Of a stretch of 64,000 nucleotides of DNA, positions 1 through 15,601 are shown in pieces (position 1 is the first letter of the stretch; every line of letters begins with the position of its first letter). The position numbers and the translations under genes were made by a program. The notes beneath the pieces are model-generated. The model saw only the letters and a list, made by a program, of their open reading frames with translations. It did no database searches and had not been told where the DNA came from. Origin of the DNA: Blastopirellula retiformator (GTDB lineage: Bacteria; Planctomycetota; Planctomycetia; Pirellulales; Pirellulaceae); NCBI RefSeq assembly GCF_007859755.1, contig NZ_SJPF01000003.1, positions 682,001-746,000 on the forward strand. The letters run 5' to 3'.

Positions 1-1967
<1,967 letters not shown>

Positions 1968-1981
1968 TGACGTCCGGTCGT

Positions 1982-2009
1982 AGGCCGCTGCAAAATGCCG
2001 CAGCGGCCT
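1982..2009 (+). other. Hairpin between rpoB and rpoC
   Basis: A perfect 10-bp stem (1982-1991 pairs with 2000-2009) with an 8-base loop lies in the 97-base rpoB-rpoC gap. It is followed by C residues rather than a U tract, so it is not a typical intrinsic terminator. A role in mRNA processing or in balancing rpoB and rpoC expression is only a guess. Confidence 0.4.
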
Positions 2010-2064
2010 CCCCCCTGAATTATTCAGCGCCGCTTGCGGCGATCACATGAAGGAGCACAGGCAC

Positions 2065-6486
<4,422 letters not shown>

Positions 6487-6520
6487 CCGGCCGCTTTCAG
6501 TTCGCCACAAGAAAATAAGT

Positions 6521-6547
6521 GCGAATCGCCGCGAAATGGCGATTCGC
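6521..6547 (+). other. Hairpin downstream of rpoC
   Basis: A perfect 10-bp stem (6521-6530 with 6538-6547) and 7-base loop lie 34 bases after the rpoC stop, with no U tract. It may mark an RNA 3' end or a processing site. The rest of the rpoC-rpsL gap (6487-6796) holds only the promoter listed separately; no reading frame is credible there. Confidence 0.4.
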
Positions 6548-6710
6548 CAGATGAAGACAAGCAAGCAGGGGTGACCGCACGTCGCGTTTACCCAATTTGC
6601 CAATCAGTAAAGATTTGCAGCGACGGCGGTGTTGCCGGAATTCTCTTCCGAACCGACCGCCATTACCGCCGCGTTTCTCTATTTGACCGGTTCGCCGAAG
6701 CGATTACCGC

Positions 6711-6738
6711 TTGACAGTCGCTCTCGATCCGGTATTTT
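6711..6738 (+). promoter_or_regulatory. Predicted sigma70-type promoter for rpsL-rpsG
   Basis: A perfect TTGACA (6711-6716), a 16-base spacer and TATTTT (6733-6738) lie 58 bases before the rpsL start in a 310-base gap after rpoC. This suggests the str genes are transcribed separately from rpoBC. Predicted from sequence alone. Confidence 0.6.
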
Positions 6739-6796
6739 GATTGGTTTCCACTGCACTCAATTGCTCCAATAGTAGCAGCAGCCATACGGACTTTCG

Positions 6797-7165
<369 letters not shown>

Positions 7166-7202
7166 CGCTCCGCATACTCGAACAAACGCTTAGGAAAGAA
7201 AC

Positions 7203-7673
7203 ATGGCCCGGATTACCGCCAGCCGCGATACCTTGAAGCCCGATCCGCGATACGGATCGCTGCTGGTTAGCAAATTCATCAACTGCCTGATGTACGACGG
7301 CAAGAAGACCGTCGCGCAGAACGTCTTCTATGACGCCCTTGACGAACTGAAAAAGAAGTTGCCGGAAGTCGAGCCGTTGGACGCCTTCACCCAGGCGATC
7401 GAAAACGTCAAGCCGCATATCGAAGTCCGCTCGAAGCGCGTCGGTGGCGCCGCTTATCAGGTGCCGATGCAGGTCAACCGCACCCGTCAGCAATCGCTGG
7501 CCATTCGCTGGTTGCTGTTTGCCGTCCGCGACAAGAAGGGGCGTCCGACGCACCTGAAGTTGGCCGACGAGCTGTACGCCGCCTACAATCGCGAAGGCGC
7601 CGCGGTCACTCGCCGCGAAAACGTCCACCGCATGGCCGACGCGAACAAGGCGTTCGCTCACTTTGCCTGGTAG
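7203..7673 (+). CDS. rpsG: 30S ribosomal protein S7
   Basis: S7 nucleates assembly of the 3' major domain of 16S rRNA and contacts E-site tRNA. The 156-residue length is normal. Recognisable blocks are [32 protein letters not shown]-type [20 protein letters not shown] with the RNA-contact hairpin, and the C-terminal [18 protein letters not shown]. An AGGAAAG ribosome site precedes the ATG. It is the last gene of the transcript before a strong intrinsic terminator, so the next gene (EF-G) needs its own promoter or read-through. Confidence 0.98.
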   Translation: MARITASRDTLKPDPRYGSLLVSKFINCLMYDGKKTVAQNVFYDALDELKKKLPEVEPLDAFTQAIENVKPHIEVRSKRVGGAAYQVPMQVNRTRQQSLAIRWLLFAVRDKKGRPTHLKLADELYAAYNREGAAVTRRENVHRMADANKAFAHFAW

Positions 7674-7691
7674 TCGCGACCAAAACAAAGA

Positions 7692-7725
7692 AAACCGCAC
7701 CGATCTATGTCGGTGCGGTTTTTTT
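7692..7725 (+). terminator. Intrinsic terminator after rpsG
   Basis: A perfect 11-bp stem (7693-7703 with 7710-7720), a 6-base loop and a run of seven T (7719-7725) lie 18 bases after the rpsG stop. It separates rpsL-rpsG from the EF-G gene. Confidence 0.85.
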
Positions 7726-7763
7726 ATGCGCTCTCCACTGTCTCCGCGTGTCCAGCTTCATTG

Positions 7764-7799
7764 GTAGGTTGGTGGCAGCGCAGCGAAACCCAACAATGC
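7764..7799. repeat. Fragment of a dispersed intergenic repeat upstream of the EF-G gene
   Basis: The stretch contains GCGAAACCCAACAATGC, whose reverse complement recurs at about 53451-53467 in another gap, each time next to a GTAGG(G)TGG-type motif. It resembles the widespread hairpin-type intergenic repeats of bacterial genomes. The gap 7726-7974 otherwise shows no gene; I see no convincing promoter in it. Confidence 0.45.
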
Positions 7800-7974
7800 G
7801 TCCGCAAGTTCAGCGTTGCTGCGACGCGGATGATGCTGTTTGGAGCAATCCGCCCGGTCACGCGTGCTCTATTCTCCTTGCGGCATTTGGTCGCGCAGTG
7901 GGGTAGCCGCTGACGGCGACGAAGTTGAGAATAACCGATTACCTAAGATCCGGGTTGGTCAGAGATTTCGAGAC

Positions 7975-10056
7975 ATGAACCGCAAGCTAGAGACAATTCG
8001 AAACATCGGGGTGATCGCCCACATCGACGCCGGCAAGACGACGGTGACCGAGCGGATGCTCTATTACTCCGGCACGTCGCATCGCGTCGGCGCGGTCGAT
8101 AAGGGAACGACTGAGACCGACTTTGACGAAGAAGAGCGCGAACGCGGCATCACGATCTATTCGGCGTGCGTGACGTTCCACTGGCGCAATCACGTCGTCA
8201 ACCTGATCGATACGCCTGGCCACGTCGACTTTACGGCCGAGGTTGAGCGTTGCCTGCGGGTGCTCGACGGCGGCGTCGTCGTCTTCAGCGCTCGCGAAGG
8301 GGTTGAGGCGCAAAGTGAAACCGTTTGGCGACAGGCGAATCGCTACAAGGTTCCGCGAATCGCGTTCATCAACAAGATGGACCGTGAAGGCGCCAACTTC
8401 GAAGGGACGCTCGACGAAATTCGCAATCGTCTGAAAGCGAACCCGGTTGCGATCCAGATCCCGATCGGCGCTGGTCCGCCCCACCTGGCCGAAGCGTTCC
8501 GCGGCATCATCGATCTGGTCGAGATGAAGCAGCTCACCTTCGACAACGAAGTCTCGCCTCCGGCGATAAAGCTGTCCGACATTGCGGAAGACCAGCTCCA
8601 GCGGGCCCAGGAGTGGCGAGAAAAGATGCTCGAGCCGCTTTATGATCTCAGCGAAGAGTTGATGGAGCTGAGCCTGGCCGAAGAGCCGATTCCGGCCGAT
8701 CTGATTCGCAGCGTATTGCGTCAGGCGACCCTCTCGCACCAAATTCAGCCGGTGTTGTGCGGTTCGGCCCTCGATGGAATCGGGGTGCAGCCGGTGCTCG
8801 ACGGCGTGACCTACTACCTGCCGAGCCCGCAAGACGTGCCGCCGGTCGAAGGAACCAATCCCACCAAGAAAGACGCGAAAGAAACGCGTTCGCCTGATCC
8901 GGACGAGCCGTTCTGCGGACTCGTGTTTAAGATCTTGCCTGCCAAGCATGGCGACATGACATGGGTGCGGGTTTACTCGGGCATGCTCAAGCAGAACTCG
9001 CGTCTGCTGAATCCGGGTCAAGAGATCAAAGAGAACTGCGCCCAGCTGTGGCACATCCAGGCGTCTCGCAAAGACCAGGTCGAATCAGTCGGCGCAGGGG
9101 ACATTGTCGGCGTGATTGGCCTGCGTCATTCGGTCACCGGCGACACGCTCTGCGATACGAAAGCCCCGATTTTGCTCGAGTCAATCGAGTTTCCGGAAAC
9201 GGTCATCTCGATGGCGATCGAGCCGGAATCGTCGGCCGAAAAGGACAAGCTGGCCGATACGCTGGAGATGATGAAGCGCCAGGACCCGACGTTCCGGGCG
9301 ACCGAAAGCAAGGACACCGGGCAGACCGTGATCAGCGGAATGGGGGAATTGCACCTCGAGGTGATTCGCCACAAGCTGCTGCGAGATTTCAAGCTCGACG
9401 TGAAGGTCCACAAACCGCGGGTCAGTTATCGCGAAACGGTCGGCGGCTCGGCGAAAGTCACCGGCGAATGTCACCGGGTGGTCGGCGGCCAGCAGCTGTT
9501 CGCGAAGCTGACGATTCAGCTGGAACATGTCGATAATCCGGCGCAACCGGTTGTCGTGATGACGAAATGCCCCCCCGATAAGGTTCCTTTCTCGCTGATC
9601 GAAGCGGCGATGGAAGAGCTGCAACAGCGGGGCGCTGGCGGCGGCGTGATCGGCGGATTTCCGCTGGGGGACATCAAAATCACGATTCTGGACGCGGAAA
9701 TCGCCGAAGTCGGCTCCAACGACACCGCATTTGCGATTGCGGCGGGAGACGCCTTTGAAAAGGCGATGCGAGCGGCCAAGCCGGTGCTGCTTGAGCCGAT
9801 TATGAAGCTGCAAATCGTCACGCCGGAGGATCATCTCGGCGATTTCGTCGGGGATATCATGAAACGCCGAGGGGAAATCGCGAAAACGGAAACCCGCAAC
9901 GGCGAAGCCCTGATCGACGCCCACGCTCCGCTGGCCGAATTGTTCGGATATTCGAGCGCGATGCGTAGTTTGAGCCAGGGGCGAGCCAGTTCTTCGATGG
10001 AGCCGCTGAAATACGCGGCGGCTCCGCAGGAAGTGGCGAATACGTTTTTGATGTGA
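7975..10056 (+). CDS. fusA: Elongation factor G, EF-G2 (spdEFG2/mtEFG2)-like
   Basis: Ribosomal translocase-family GTPase of 693 residues. G motifs are seen: AHIDAGKTT (15-23), DTPGHVDF (79-86) and NKMD (133-136), followed by domains II-V. The switch I region and nearby text (YYSGTSHRVGAVDKGTTETDF, EERERGITI, VEAQSETVWRQAN) resemble, from memory, mitochondrial EF-G2 (GFM2) and spirochaete/planctomycete EF-G2 more than canonical EF-G. Known EF-G2 proteins of this class act mainly in ribosome recycling. It sits in the fusA slot between rpsG and rpsJ but has no tuf next to it. An in-frame start at 7840 exists; 7975 is chosen because family similarity begins there (MNRKLETIRNIG). Confidence 0.85.
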   Translation: MNRKLETIRNIGVIAHIDAGKTTVTERMLYYSGTSHRVGAVDKGTTETDFDEEERERGITIYSACVTFHWRNHVVNLIDTPGHVDFTAEVERCLRVLDGGVVVFSAREGVEAQSETVWRQANRYKVPRIAFINKMDREGANFEGTLDEIRNRLKANPVAIQIPIGAGPPHLAEAFRGIIDLVEMKQLTFDNEVSPPAIKLSDIAEDQLQRAQEWREKMLEPLYDLSEELMELSLAEEPIPADLIRSVLRQATLSHQIQPVLCGSALDGIGVQPVLDGVTYYLPSPQDVPPVEGTNPTKKDAKETRSPDPDEPFCGLVFKILPAKHGDMTWVRVYSGMLKQNSRLLNPGQEIKENCAQLWHIQASRKDQVESVGAGDIVGVIGLRHSVTGDTLCDTKAPILLESIEFPETVISMAIEPESSAEKDKLADTLEMMKRQDPTFRATESKDTGQTVISGMGELHLEVIRHKLLRDFKLDVKVHKPRVSYRETVGGSAKVTGECHRVVGGQQLFAKLTIQLEHVDNPAQPVVVMTKCPPDKVPFSLIEAAMEELQQRGAGGGVIGGFPLGDIKITILDAEIAEVGSNDTAFAIAAGDAFEKAMRAAKPVLLEPIMKLQIVTPEDHLGDFVGDIMKRRGEIAKTETRNGEALIDAHAPLAELFGYSSAMRSLSQGRASSSMEPLKYAAAPQEVANTFLM

Positions 10057-10178
10057 TTTTAGGCGGCTTCGACCGGTTTTGAGTGGGCTATGGCGGTCGC
10101 TAGCGACGAGATTTCCCCACTGGCGATGCGGTATTTCGGAATTCGAACGAAATTCAACCCCAATTTTCGCGCGGCCCA

Positions 10179-10207
10179 TTGACGACTGGCTTTGCAATTT
10201 CTAAGAT
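10179..10207 (+). promoter_or_regulatory. Predicted sigma70-type promoter for the S10/spc operon
   Basis: TTGACG (10179-10184), a 17-base spacer and TAAGAT (10202-10207) lie 99 bases before the rpsJ start, in the 250-base gap after the EF-G gene. This is probably the main promoter of the ribosomal protein run. Prediction only. Confidence 0.6.
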
Positions 10208-10306
10208 TGGCGGTTTCCCAGTTACTTGCTGGGGTCCACAAAGAGAGATTCACTCGGCTGAGACGCCAAATCTGGCCGAGCTTTTTGCAGCGAAGGAAAC
10301 GGTTCC

Positions 10307-10624
10307 GTGCCCCAAGAAGTTATTCGCATTCGGATGGAAGCCTACGACCACTCGATCCTCGATCAGAGTGCTCTGGAAATCGTAGATACCGCCAAGCGAA
10401 CGCATTCGGAGGTTCACGGCCCGATTCCGTTGCCGACCCGTATTGAGCGCTACACCGTGCTCTCGGGCCCGCACGTTGACAAGAAGGCTCGTCAGCAGTT
10501 TGAGATTCGCACGCACAAGCGTCTGATCGACATTGTGCAGGCGACCGCCAAGACGATTGAAGCTTTGAATAAGCTGAATCTGCCGGCGGGCGTTGATATT
10601 AAGATCAAGGCGACCTCGCGATAG
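10307..10624 (+). CDS. rpsJ: 30S ribosomal protein S10
   Basis: S10 belongs to the 30S head and, in other bacteria, also partners NusB in antitermination. The 105-residue protein shows [17 protein letters not shown], the GPIPLPTR loop and RTHKRLIDI. The start is GTG, supported by GAAGGA at 10292-10297 and by family alignment. First gene of the S10 run; 122 bases separate it from rplC. Confidence 0.97.
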   Translation: MPQEVIRIRMEAYDHSILDQSALEIVDTAKRTHSEVHGPIPLPTRIERYTVLSGPHVDKKARQQFEIRTHKRLIDIVQATAKTIEALNKLNLPAGVDIKIKATSR

Positions 10625-10746
10625 TCGCGGCGGTTCCCATTCCTAGTTTTACCCGGATGTATCTGCATGGCTGGAAGCCTCTCGGGTAATCGGCCGTCCG
10701 GTCGATCCTGGTAGGCAAAGCGACAGACCACACAGAGATACGAGAA

Positions 10747-11433
10747 ATGACAAAAGGCATACTCGGCCGCAAGGTCGGGATGACCCAGGTTTTTGACGAA
10801 TCTGGCAACGTCGTCCCGGTTACGGTCATCGAAGCAGGTCCGTGTCACGTGCTCCAGCTGAAAACGCAGGAGCGCGATGGCTACGAAGCAGTGCAGTTGG
10901 GTTTTGGTGATAAGCCCCGCCGCCTGGCCAGTCGTAGCGAACGTGGTCAAGTCGCTCCTCTTTCCAGCAAGCGCGCCAAGAAGCTCGCCGCCGCCGGCGT
11001 CGAAGCTGCGGCCAAGCCCGATTGCGAACCGAAGAAGTTTGTCCGTGAGCTTCGTGGTTCGGTCGAAGGCTTTGAGCTGGGCCAAGAAGTCAAGGTCGGC
11101 GTTCTGGCCGATGTGAAGGCGGTTGATATCGTCGGCACTAGCAAGGGTCGCGGTTATGCGGGCGTGATGAAACGTCACAACTTCGCCGGTCAGCGTGCTA
11201 CCCACGGCGTGAAGAAGGTTCACCGTCATACCGGCGGTACCGGTTGCTCCGCCTACCCGAGTCGGACGTTCAAAGGTTTGCGGATGTCGGGTCAGTATGG
11301 CGCCGCCAAGGTCACGCAGCGGAACGTCAAGGTTGTGAAAGTGGACGAAGAAAACAACCTGATTCTCGTCTACGGCGCTGCTCCTGGTCCGAACGGCGGT
11401 TATGTCGTCGTCAAAGCAACGAACATGGTTTAA
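10747..11433 (+). CDS. rplC: 50S ribosomal protein L3
   Basis: Early-assembling 23S rRNA-binding protein whose central extension reaches the peptidyl transferase centre. The 228 residues begin with the diagnostic GILGRKVGMTQVF. The region GTSKGRGYAGVMKRHNF and HRHTGGTGCSAYPSRTFKG correspond to the rRNA-contact extension, with the usual GQ pair in MSGQYG. A lysine/alanine-rich insert around residues 75-95 is longer than in E. coli. Co-directional with rpsJ and rplD. Confidence 0.97.
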   Translation: MTKGILGRKVGMTQVFDESGNVVPVTVIEAGPCHVLQLKTQERDGYEAVQLGFGDKPRRLASRSERGQVAPLSSKRAKKLAAAGVEAAAKPDCEPKKFVRELRGSVEGFELGQEVKVGVLADVKAVDIVGTSKGRGYAGVMKRHNFAGQRATHGVKKVHRHTGGTGCSAYPSRTFKGLRMSGQYGAAKVTQRNVKVVKVDEENNLILVYGAAPGPNGGYVVVKATNMV

Positions 11434-11500
11434 GTTTCCGGTCCGGCAGCTAGGTTAGTTGGCCGCCGCGATTGAGCGAAACCCGAAAGAGTCACGAGTC

Positions 11501-12148
11501 ATGCCAAGTTTGCCAATTTTTGATACCGCTGGCAAAGAAGTCGGTAAGTACGACATCGAGTCGACGGACATCGCCCCGCGCATCAGCAAGCAGTTGCTGC
11601 ACGACGCGGTCGTCATGTACCAGGCGAACCTGCGTCAAGGTACGCACCGCTCGAAGACCCGCGGCGAAGTCGCCGGTTCGACGAAGAAGATGTATCGACA
11701 GAAGGGTACCGGTAACGCTCGTGCTGGTCACAAGCGTAGCGGCGTCCGTCGTGGCGGTGGTCACATCCACGCCAAGCGTCCTCGCGATTACTCGTATCGT
11801 TTGAATCGTAAGGCGTTGCAGTTGGCGACCCGCATGGCTTTCGCCTCGAAGATCCAAAGCGGCAGCGTCGTCGTTCTGAACGAATTTGCCCTGTCCGAAG
11901 TGAAGACGAAGCAGGTTGCCGACACGCTGAAGGCCTTGAAGGTCTACGGCGGATCGACCCTGATCACGATCCCCGCTTTGGACGAAAAGGTCTACAAGAG
12001 CGCCCGCAACATCGAAAAGGTGACGGTCAGCCCGGTTTCGGAGTTGAACGCCCTGAAGATCTTGACGCCGAAGCGCTTGGTCATCACCAAGTCCGCGTTG
12101 GATGCGATCAAGGAAAAGGCCGCCCAGGCGAAAGCCGCGAAGGCGTAA
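11501..12148 (+). CDS. rplD: 50S ribosomal protein L4
   Basis: L4 binds 23S rRNA and lines the exit tunnel with its loop, seen here as KTRGEVAGSTKKMYRQKGTG followed by ARAGHKRSGVRRGGGHIHAK. In E. coli it also represses its own operon; no leader evidence for that is visible here. The ATG at 11501 (MPSLPIFDTAG) is chosen over an in-frame TTG at 11459 because alignment begins there; 215 residues. The C-terminus ends in an Ala/Lys-rich tail. Confidence 0.96.
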   Translation: MPSLPIFDTAGKEVGKYDIESTDIAPRISKQLLHDAVVMYQANLRQGTHRSKTRGEVAGSTKKMYRQKGTGNARAGHKRSGVRRGGGHIHAKRPRDYSYRLNRKALQLATRMAFASKIQSGSVVVLNEFALSEVKTKQVADTLKALKVYGGSTLITIPALDEKVYKSARNIEKVTVSPVSELNALKILTPKRLVITKSALDAIKEKAAQAKAAKA

Positions 12149-12196
12149 CTTTAGTCACACGCAACGAATTAGCTTCGTTATCACGTAGAGGCCGCA

Positions 12197-12508
12197 ATGG
12201 CTACGACCACGAACAACTCGAAACTGACGCTGGACCCGCATCAGGTCCTCGTTCGTCCGCTCGTCACCGAAAAGGGTGTGCAGCGCTCGAGCGAAAATAA
12301 TCAGTACGCCTTTGAAGTTAGCCCGCAGGCGACCAAAGAAGACATCAAGCAAGCGGTTGAAACCTTGTTTGAAGTGAAGGTCGCTAAGGTCAACACGCAA
12401 ACGCGTAAGGGAAAAACTCGCCGGTACCGTTTTCGTACCGGCATGACGAAGGCCTGGAAGAAGGCTTTGGTGACGTTGGACTCGGAACACCGCATCGACT
12501 TCTTCTAA
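12197..12508 (+). CDS. rplW: 50S ribosomal protein L23
   Basis: L23 sits at the exit of the peptide tunnel and is the docking point for trigger factor and SRP. The 103-residue protein has VLVRPLVTEKG, YAFEVSPQATKEDIKQAVE and VNTQTRKGKTRRYR, typical of the family. Normal length and gene order between rplD and rplB. Confidence 0.97.
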   Translation: MATTTNNSKLTLDPHQVLVRPLVTEKGVQRSSENNQYAFEVSPQATKEDIKQAVETLFEVKVAKVNTQTRKGKTRRYRFRTGMTKAWKKALVTLDSEHRIDFF

Positions 12509-12570
12509 ACCGGATCAATCACGAGCGACATGGCGCGGCAGCGCCTGATCAGCCTGAGAGATAAAAGACA

Positions 12571-13431
12571 ATGGGAATTCGCAAATACAAGCCGACCTCC
12601 GCTGGGCGCCGTAACGCCACGGTCAGCGACTTCGCCGAACTGACGAAGGGCGCTCAGCCGGAAAAGAGCCTGCTTCGTAGGATCACGAAGACCGGCGGTC
12701 GCAATAACCAAGGTAAGATCACCGCCCGTCACCGCGGCGGCGGCCACAAGCGTCGCTATCGCGTGATCGACTTCCGTCGGTCCAAGGACGGAGTAGCGGC
12801 CAAGGTCGATTCGATCCAATACGATCCGAATCGTTCGGCCCGGATCGCCTTGTTGCACTACGCCGATGGCGAAAAGCGTTACATCATCGCTCCCGATGGC
12901 CTGAAAGCGGGCCAAACGGTCATGAGCGGCCCTGACGCTCCGCCGACGGTCGGCAACTGCCTACCGCTGAACAAAATTCCGGCTGGCACAGCCGTTCACA
13001 ATATTGAACTGGCTCCGGGTAGCGGCGGCACGTTCTGCCGAAGCGCCGGTTCCAGCGCCACCTTGATGGCGTACGAAGCGGATTGGGCTCAGCTCGCTTT
13101 GCCCAGCGGCGAAATTCGTCGCGTCGCTTCTACTTGCCGCGCCACCATTGGCAAGACCAGCAATCCCGAGCACGAAAAGGTCGTTCTCGGAAAAGCGGGT
13201 CGTAAGCGTTGGCTTGGTCGTCGTCCGCACGTTCGTGGTACCGCCATGAACCCGGTTGATCACCCGCACGGTGGTGGTGAAGGTCGAACCAAGGGCGGTC
13301 GCCATCCGGTTACGCCGCAAGGTAAGCCGACCAAGGGCGGCCATACGCGTCACAAGAAGAAGGCTTCGAATAAGGCGATTATTCGTCGCCGTCGTTCCCG
13401 TCGGTATGGCGTCTTGAAACTGATCAAGTAA
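12571..13431 (+). CDS. rplB: 50S ribosomal protein L2
   Basis: L2 is needed for subunit association and peptidyl transferase activity. 286 residues with the conserved [22 protein letters not shown] block in the N-terminal half and the signature [14 protein letters not shown], including the functionally important histidine, in the C-terminal half. The basic C-terminal tail [19 protein letters not shown] is typical. Length is close to the usual ~275. Confidence 0.98.
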   Translation: MGIRKYKPTSAGRRNATVSDFAELTKGAQPEKSLLRRITKTGGRNNQGKITARHRGGGHKRRYRVIDFRRSKDGVAAKVDSIQYDPNRSARIALLHYADGEKRYIIAPDGLKAGQTVMSGPDAPPTVGNCLPLNKIPAGTAVHNIELAPGSGGTFCRSAGSSATLMAYEADWAQLALPSGEIRRVASTCRATIGKTSNPEHEKVVLGKAGRKRWLGRRPHVRGTAMNPVDHPHGGGEGRTKGGRHPVTPQGKPTKGGHTRHKKKASNKAIIRRRRSRRYGVLKLIK

Positions 13432-13483
13432 GCAAGCCGTCGTGCAGATTGCGAAAGCAGATATCGCCTAGCGAGACCTACAA

Positions 13484-13756
13484 ATGAGTCGATCCCAGAA
13501 AAAAGGCCCGTACGTCGAACCGAAGCTGTACTACAAAGTGCAGAAGATGGAAGAGACTGGCCGCAAAGACCCGATCAAGACCTGGGCCCGCGCCTGCACC
13601 ATCGTGCCGGAGTTCATTGGGCACACGTTCATGGTCCATAACGGCAAAGCGCACCTAAAGGTGTATGTGAGCGAAGATATGGTTGGTCACAAGTTGGGCG
13701 AGTTCAGCCCGACTCGTACTTTCCGCGGTCACGGCGCCGACAAGAAGAAGAAGTAA
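13484..13756 (+). CDS. rpsS: 30S ribosomal protein S19
   Basis: S19 forms a complex with S13 in the 30S head. 90 residues; [39 protein letters not shown] and [16 protein letters not shown] are diagnostic. Ends in a poly-Lys tail. Lies 52 bases after rplB. Confidence 0.97.
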   Translation: MSRSQKKGPYVEPKLYYKVQKMEETGRKDPIKTWARACTIVPEFIGHTFMVHNGKAHLKVYVSEDMVGHKLGEFSPTRTFRGHGADKKKK

Positions 13757-13808
13757 CAGTAGCCCTGTGCAAGCTTCGCATCAGGCGAAGTTTTATCGGA
13801 GAATCGTC

Positions 13809-14162
13809 ATGGCATTTAAAGCATCCCACCGGCTGGCTCGCATCAGCGCCCGCAAGGTGCGTCCGTTGGCGGACTTGGTGCGGGGCAAGTTTGCCGATGA
13901 GGCGCTCGACATCCTGCGTTACCAGCCGCATCGCGGCGCCCGAATGCTGGAGAAGGTGATTCAAAGCGCCCTGGGTAACGCTCAGGACGTCAGCCAGAAT
14001 CGCGGGCAGTCGCTGAAGCAAGACAACTTGATTGTCGCGGAAACCCGCGTCGACGGCGGACCGATCATCAAACGCTTCCGCCCCCGGGCTCGCGGAACCG
14101 CTTACCCGATTTTGAAGCGTACCTGTCATATTCACGTCACCTTGGAGGAGATCGAAGTCTAA
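13809..14162 (+). CDS. rplV: 50S ribosomal protein L22
   Basis: L22 reaches through the exit tunnel with its beta-hairpin, the macrolide-related loop, seen here near KRFRPRARGTAYPILKRTCHIHV. 117 residues from ATG 13809 (MAFKASHRLARISARKVRPLADLVRG). The open frame extends further 5', overlapping rpsS, but GGAG at 13798-13801 and family alignment support 13809. Confidence 0.96.
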   Translation: MAFKASHRLARISARKVRPLADLVRGKFADEALDILRYQPHRGARMLEKVIQSALGNAQDVSQNRGQSLKQDNLIVAETRVDGGPIIKRFRPRARGTAYPILKRTCHIHVTLEEIEV

Positions 14163-14202
14163 GCGGTTTCGCCGCTTGGTCGTTCGGCCAGGATATTGAC
14201 GC

Positions 14203-14925
14203 ATGGGTCAAAAAGTTAATCCGATCGCTTACCGTACTGGCGTGATGCAGGGCTGGAAAAGCCGCTGGTTCGCGTCCAAAAAGGACTATTCGGACCTTCT
14301 GCTCGAAGATCAGAAGATCCGCAAGTTCATCGGCGGGCACCCGGATGAAAAAATTCGTCAGAAGTATCGCAACGCCGGTATCGATCGCATCGAGATCGAC
14401 CGCACCCGCGATGAAGTCAAAGTTACGTTGTTCGTGGCTCGACCTGGTCTGATCATCGGTCAGAAGGGTCAGGAAGTCGAGAAGCTGCAGGAAGAGCTGC
14501 AAAACCTCGTCGGCCGCCGGATCAACATGAAGATCGAAGAGATCGGCCGCCCCGAGCTGCGTGCTCAACTGGTTGCGGAAGATATCGCAGATCAGTTGGC
14601 GAAGCGTTCGAGCTTCCGCCGCACGATGAAACGTGCGTTGGAATCGACGATGGAAGCCGGCGCCAGGGGCATCAAGGTCCAACTGGCGGGTCGCTTGGGC
14701 GGCGCCGAAATGGCGCGTCGCGAGAAGGCGATCGAAGGCTCGATTCCGTTGTCGACGCTCCGTGCGAAGATCGATTACGGCTTCACCGAAGCGAAAACGG
14801 CGCAGGGCCACATTGGGGTCCAGGTTTGGATAAACAACGGTTTTTACGAAGGGGATGATTCCGATGTCGCGAATGCCGCGGAGGGTCAAGTACCGAAAAA
14901 GTCAAAGAAGACGTATAAGAGGTAA
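14203..14925 (+). CDS. rpsC: 30S ribosomal protein S3
   Basis: S3 forms part of the mRNA entry helicase site. 240 residues: MGQKVNPIAYRTGVMQGWKSRWFASK at the N-terminus, a KH domain with GLIIGQKGQEV (the GXXG loop), and the C-terminal domain with GRLGGAEMARREKAIEGSIPLSTLRAKIDYG. The final ~20 codons, including a KKSKKTYKR end, overlap the start of rplP in another frame, see rplP. Confidence 0.97.
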   Translation: MGQKVNPIAYRTGVMQGWKSRWFASKKDYSDLLLEDQKIRKFIGGHPDEKIRQKYRNAGIDRIEIDRTRDEVKVTLFVARPGLIIGQKGQEVEKLQEELQNLVGRRINMKIEEIGRPELRAQLVAEDIADQLAKRSSFRRTMKRALESTMEAGARGIKVQLAGRLGGAEMARREKAIEGSIPLSTLRAKIDYGFTEAKTAQGHIGVQVWINNGFYEGDDSDVANAAEGQVPKKSKKTYKR

Positions 14926-15304
14926 CGCCACCCGCGGTAACAAGGTGGTGCTCGGCGAATTCGGTCTTCAATCGACGCAAGCGGGTTATATCAAAGCCGC
15001 GACGATCGAAGCCGGTCGTATCGCCGCCCAGCAATATGTCCGCGGTATCGGTCGCCTGTTTATTCGTATGTTCCCGCAGAAGTCGGTAACCTCTCGTCCC
15101 CTCGAAACCCGGATGGGTAAAGGTAAGGGCGAAGTTGATTACTGGGCGGCTGTCGTGAAGCCTGGCACGGTTCTTTACGAACTGTCGGGCGTGACTGAAG
15201 AGCAGGCTCGTATTTGCCTGGCTCGTGTGGCTCACAAGATGCCGGTCCGTTGCCGCTTTGTGCGGAAGCGTCCTGACCTGGTAACCACTGCTGAGTCGAA
15301 ATAG
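14864..15304 (+). CDS. rplP: 50S ribosomal protein L16
   Basis: L16 organises the A-site region of the large subunit. Family blocks: MPRRVKYRKSQRRRIRGNATRGN, FGLQSTQAGYIKAATIEAGR and FIRMFPQKSVTSRP. Three in-frame ATGs exist (14855, 14864, 14873). GAAGGGG at 14848-14854 is 9 bases from 14864, so that start is preferred (146 residues); family homology proper begins at 14873. All choices overlap the 3' end of rpsC, by 62 bases for the chosen start, which suggests translational coupling. Confidence 0.95.
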   Translation: MSRMPRRVKYRKSQRRRIRGNATRGNKVVLGEFGLQSTQAGYIKAATIEAGRIAAQQYVRGIGRLFIRMFPQKSVTSRPLETRMGKGKGEVDYWAAVVKPGTVLYELSGVTEEQARICLARVAHKMPVRCRFVRKRPDLVTTAESK

Positions 15305-15355
15305 TAAACGCCGCGAAGGCGGAATTAGGCTCTAGCTAACGTCAGAGATTGAACG

Positions 15356-15562
15356 ATGAACGCGAACGAACTGCGGGAAATGAGCGATGACCAACTGGTT
15401 GCGACCTTGAAGGACGCGGCCGAGTCGATCTTCCGCTTGAAGATGCAGGCTCAGACCGAACGCCTGGACGCTCCGACCGAGCTCCGTCGTCGCCGCCGCC
15501 TGATCGCCCGCATTAAAACGATTCAAAACGAACGAGCTCGCGCCGCCGCGTCGGCCAGCTAA
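15356..15562 (+). CDS. rpmC: 50S ribosomal protein L29
   Basis: Small two-helix protein near the tunnel exit. 68 residues: MNANELREMSDDQLVATLKDA, FRLKMQAQTERLDAPTELRR and the basic IARIKTIQNER. Normal length and place between rplP and rpsQ. Confidence 0.95.
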   Translation: MNANELREMSDDQLVATLKDAAESIFRLKMQAQTERLDAPTELRRRRRLIARIKTIQNERARAAASAS

Positions 15563-15601
15563 CGCTCGGTTCGTCAACCACTCAGCTTCGGAATAGATAC
15601 G

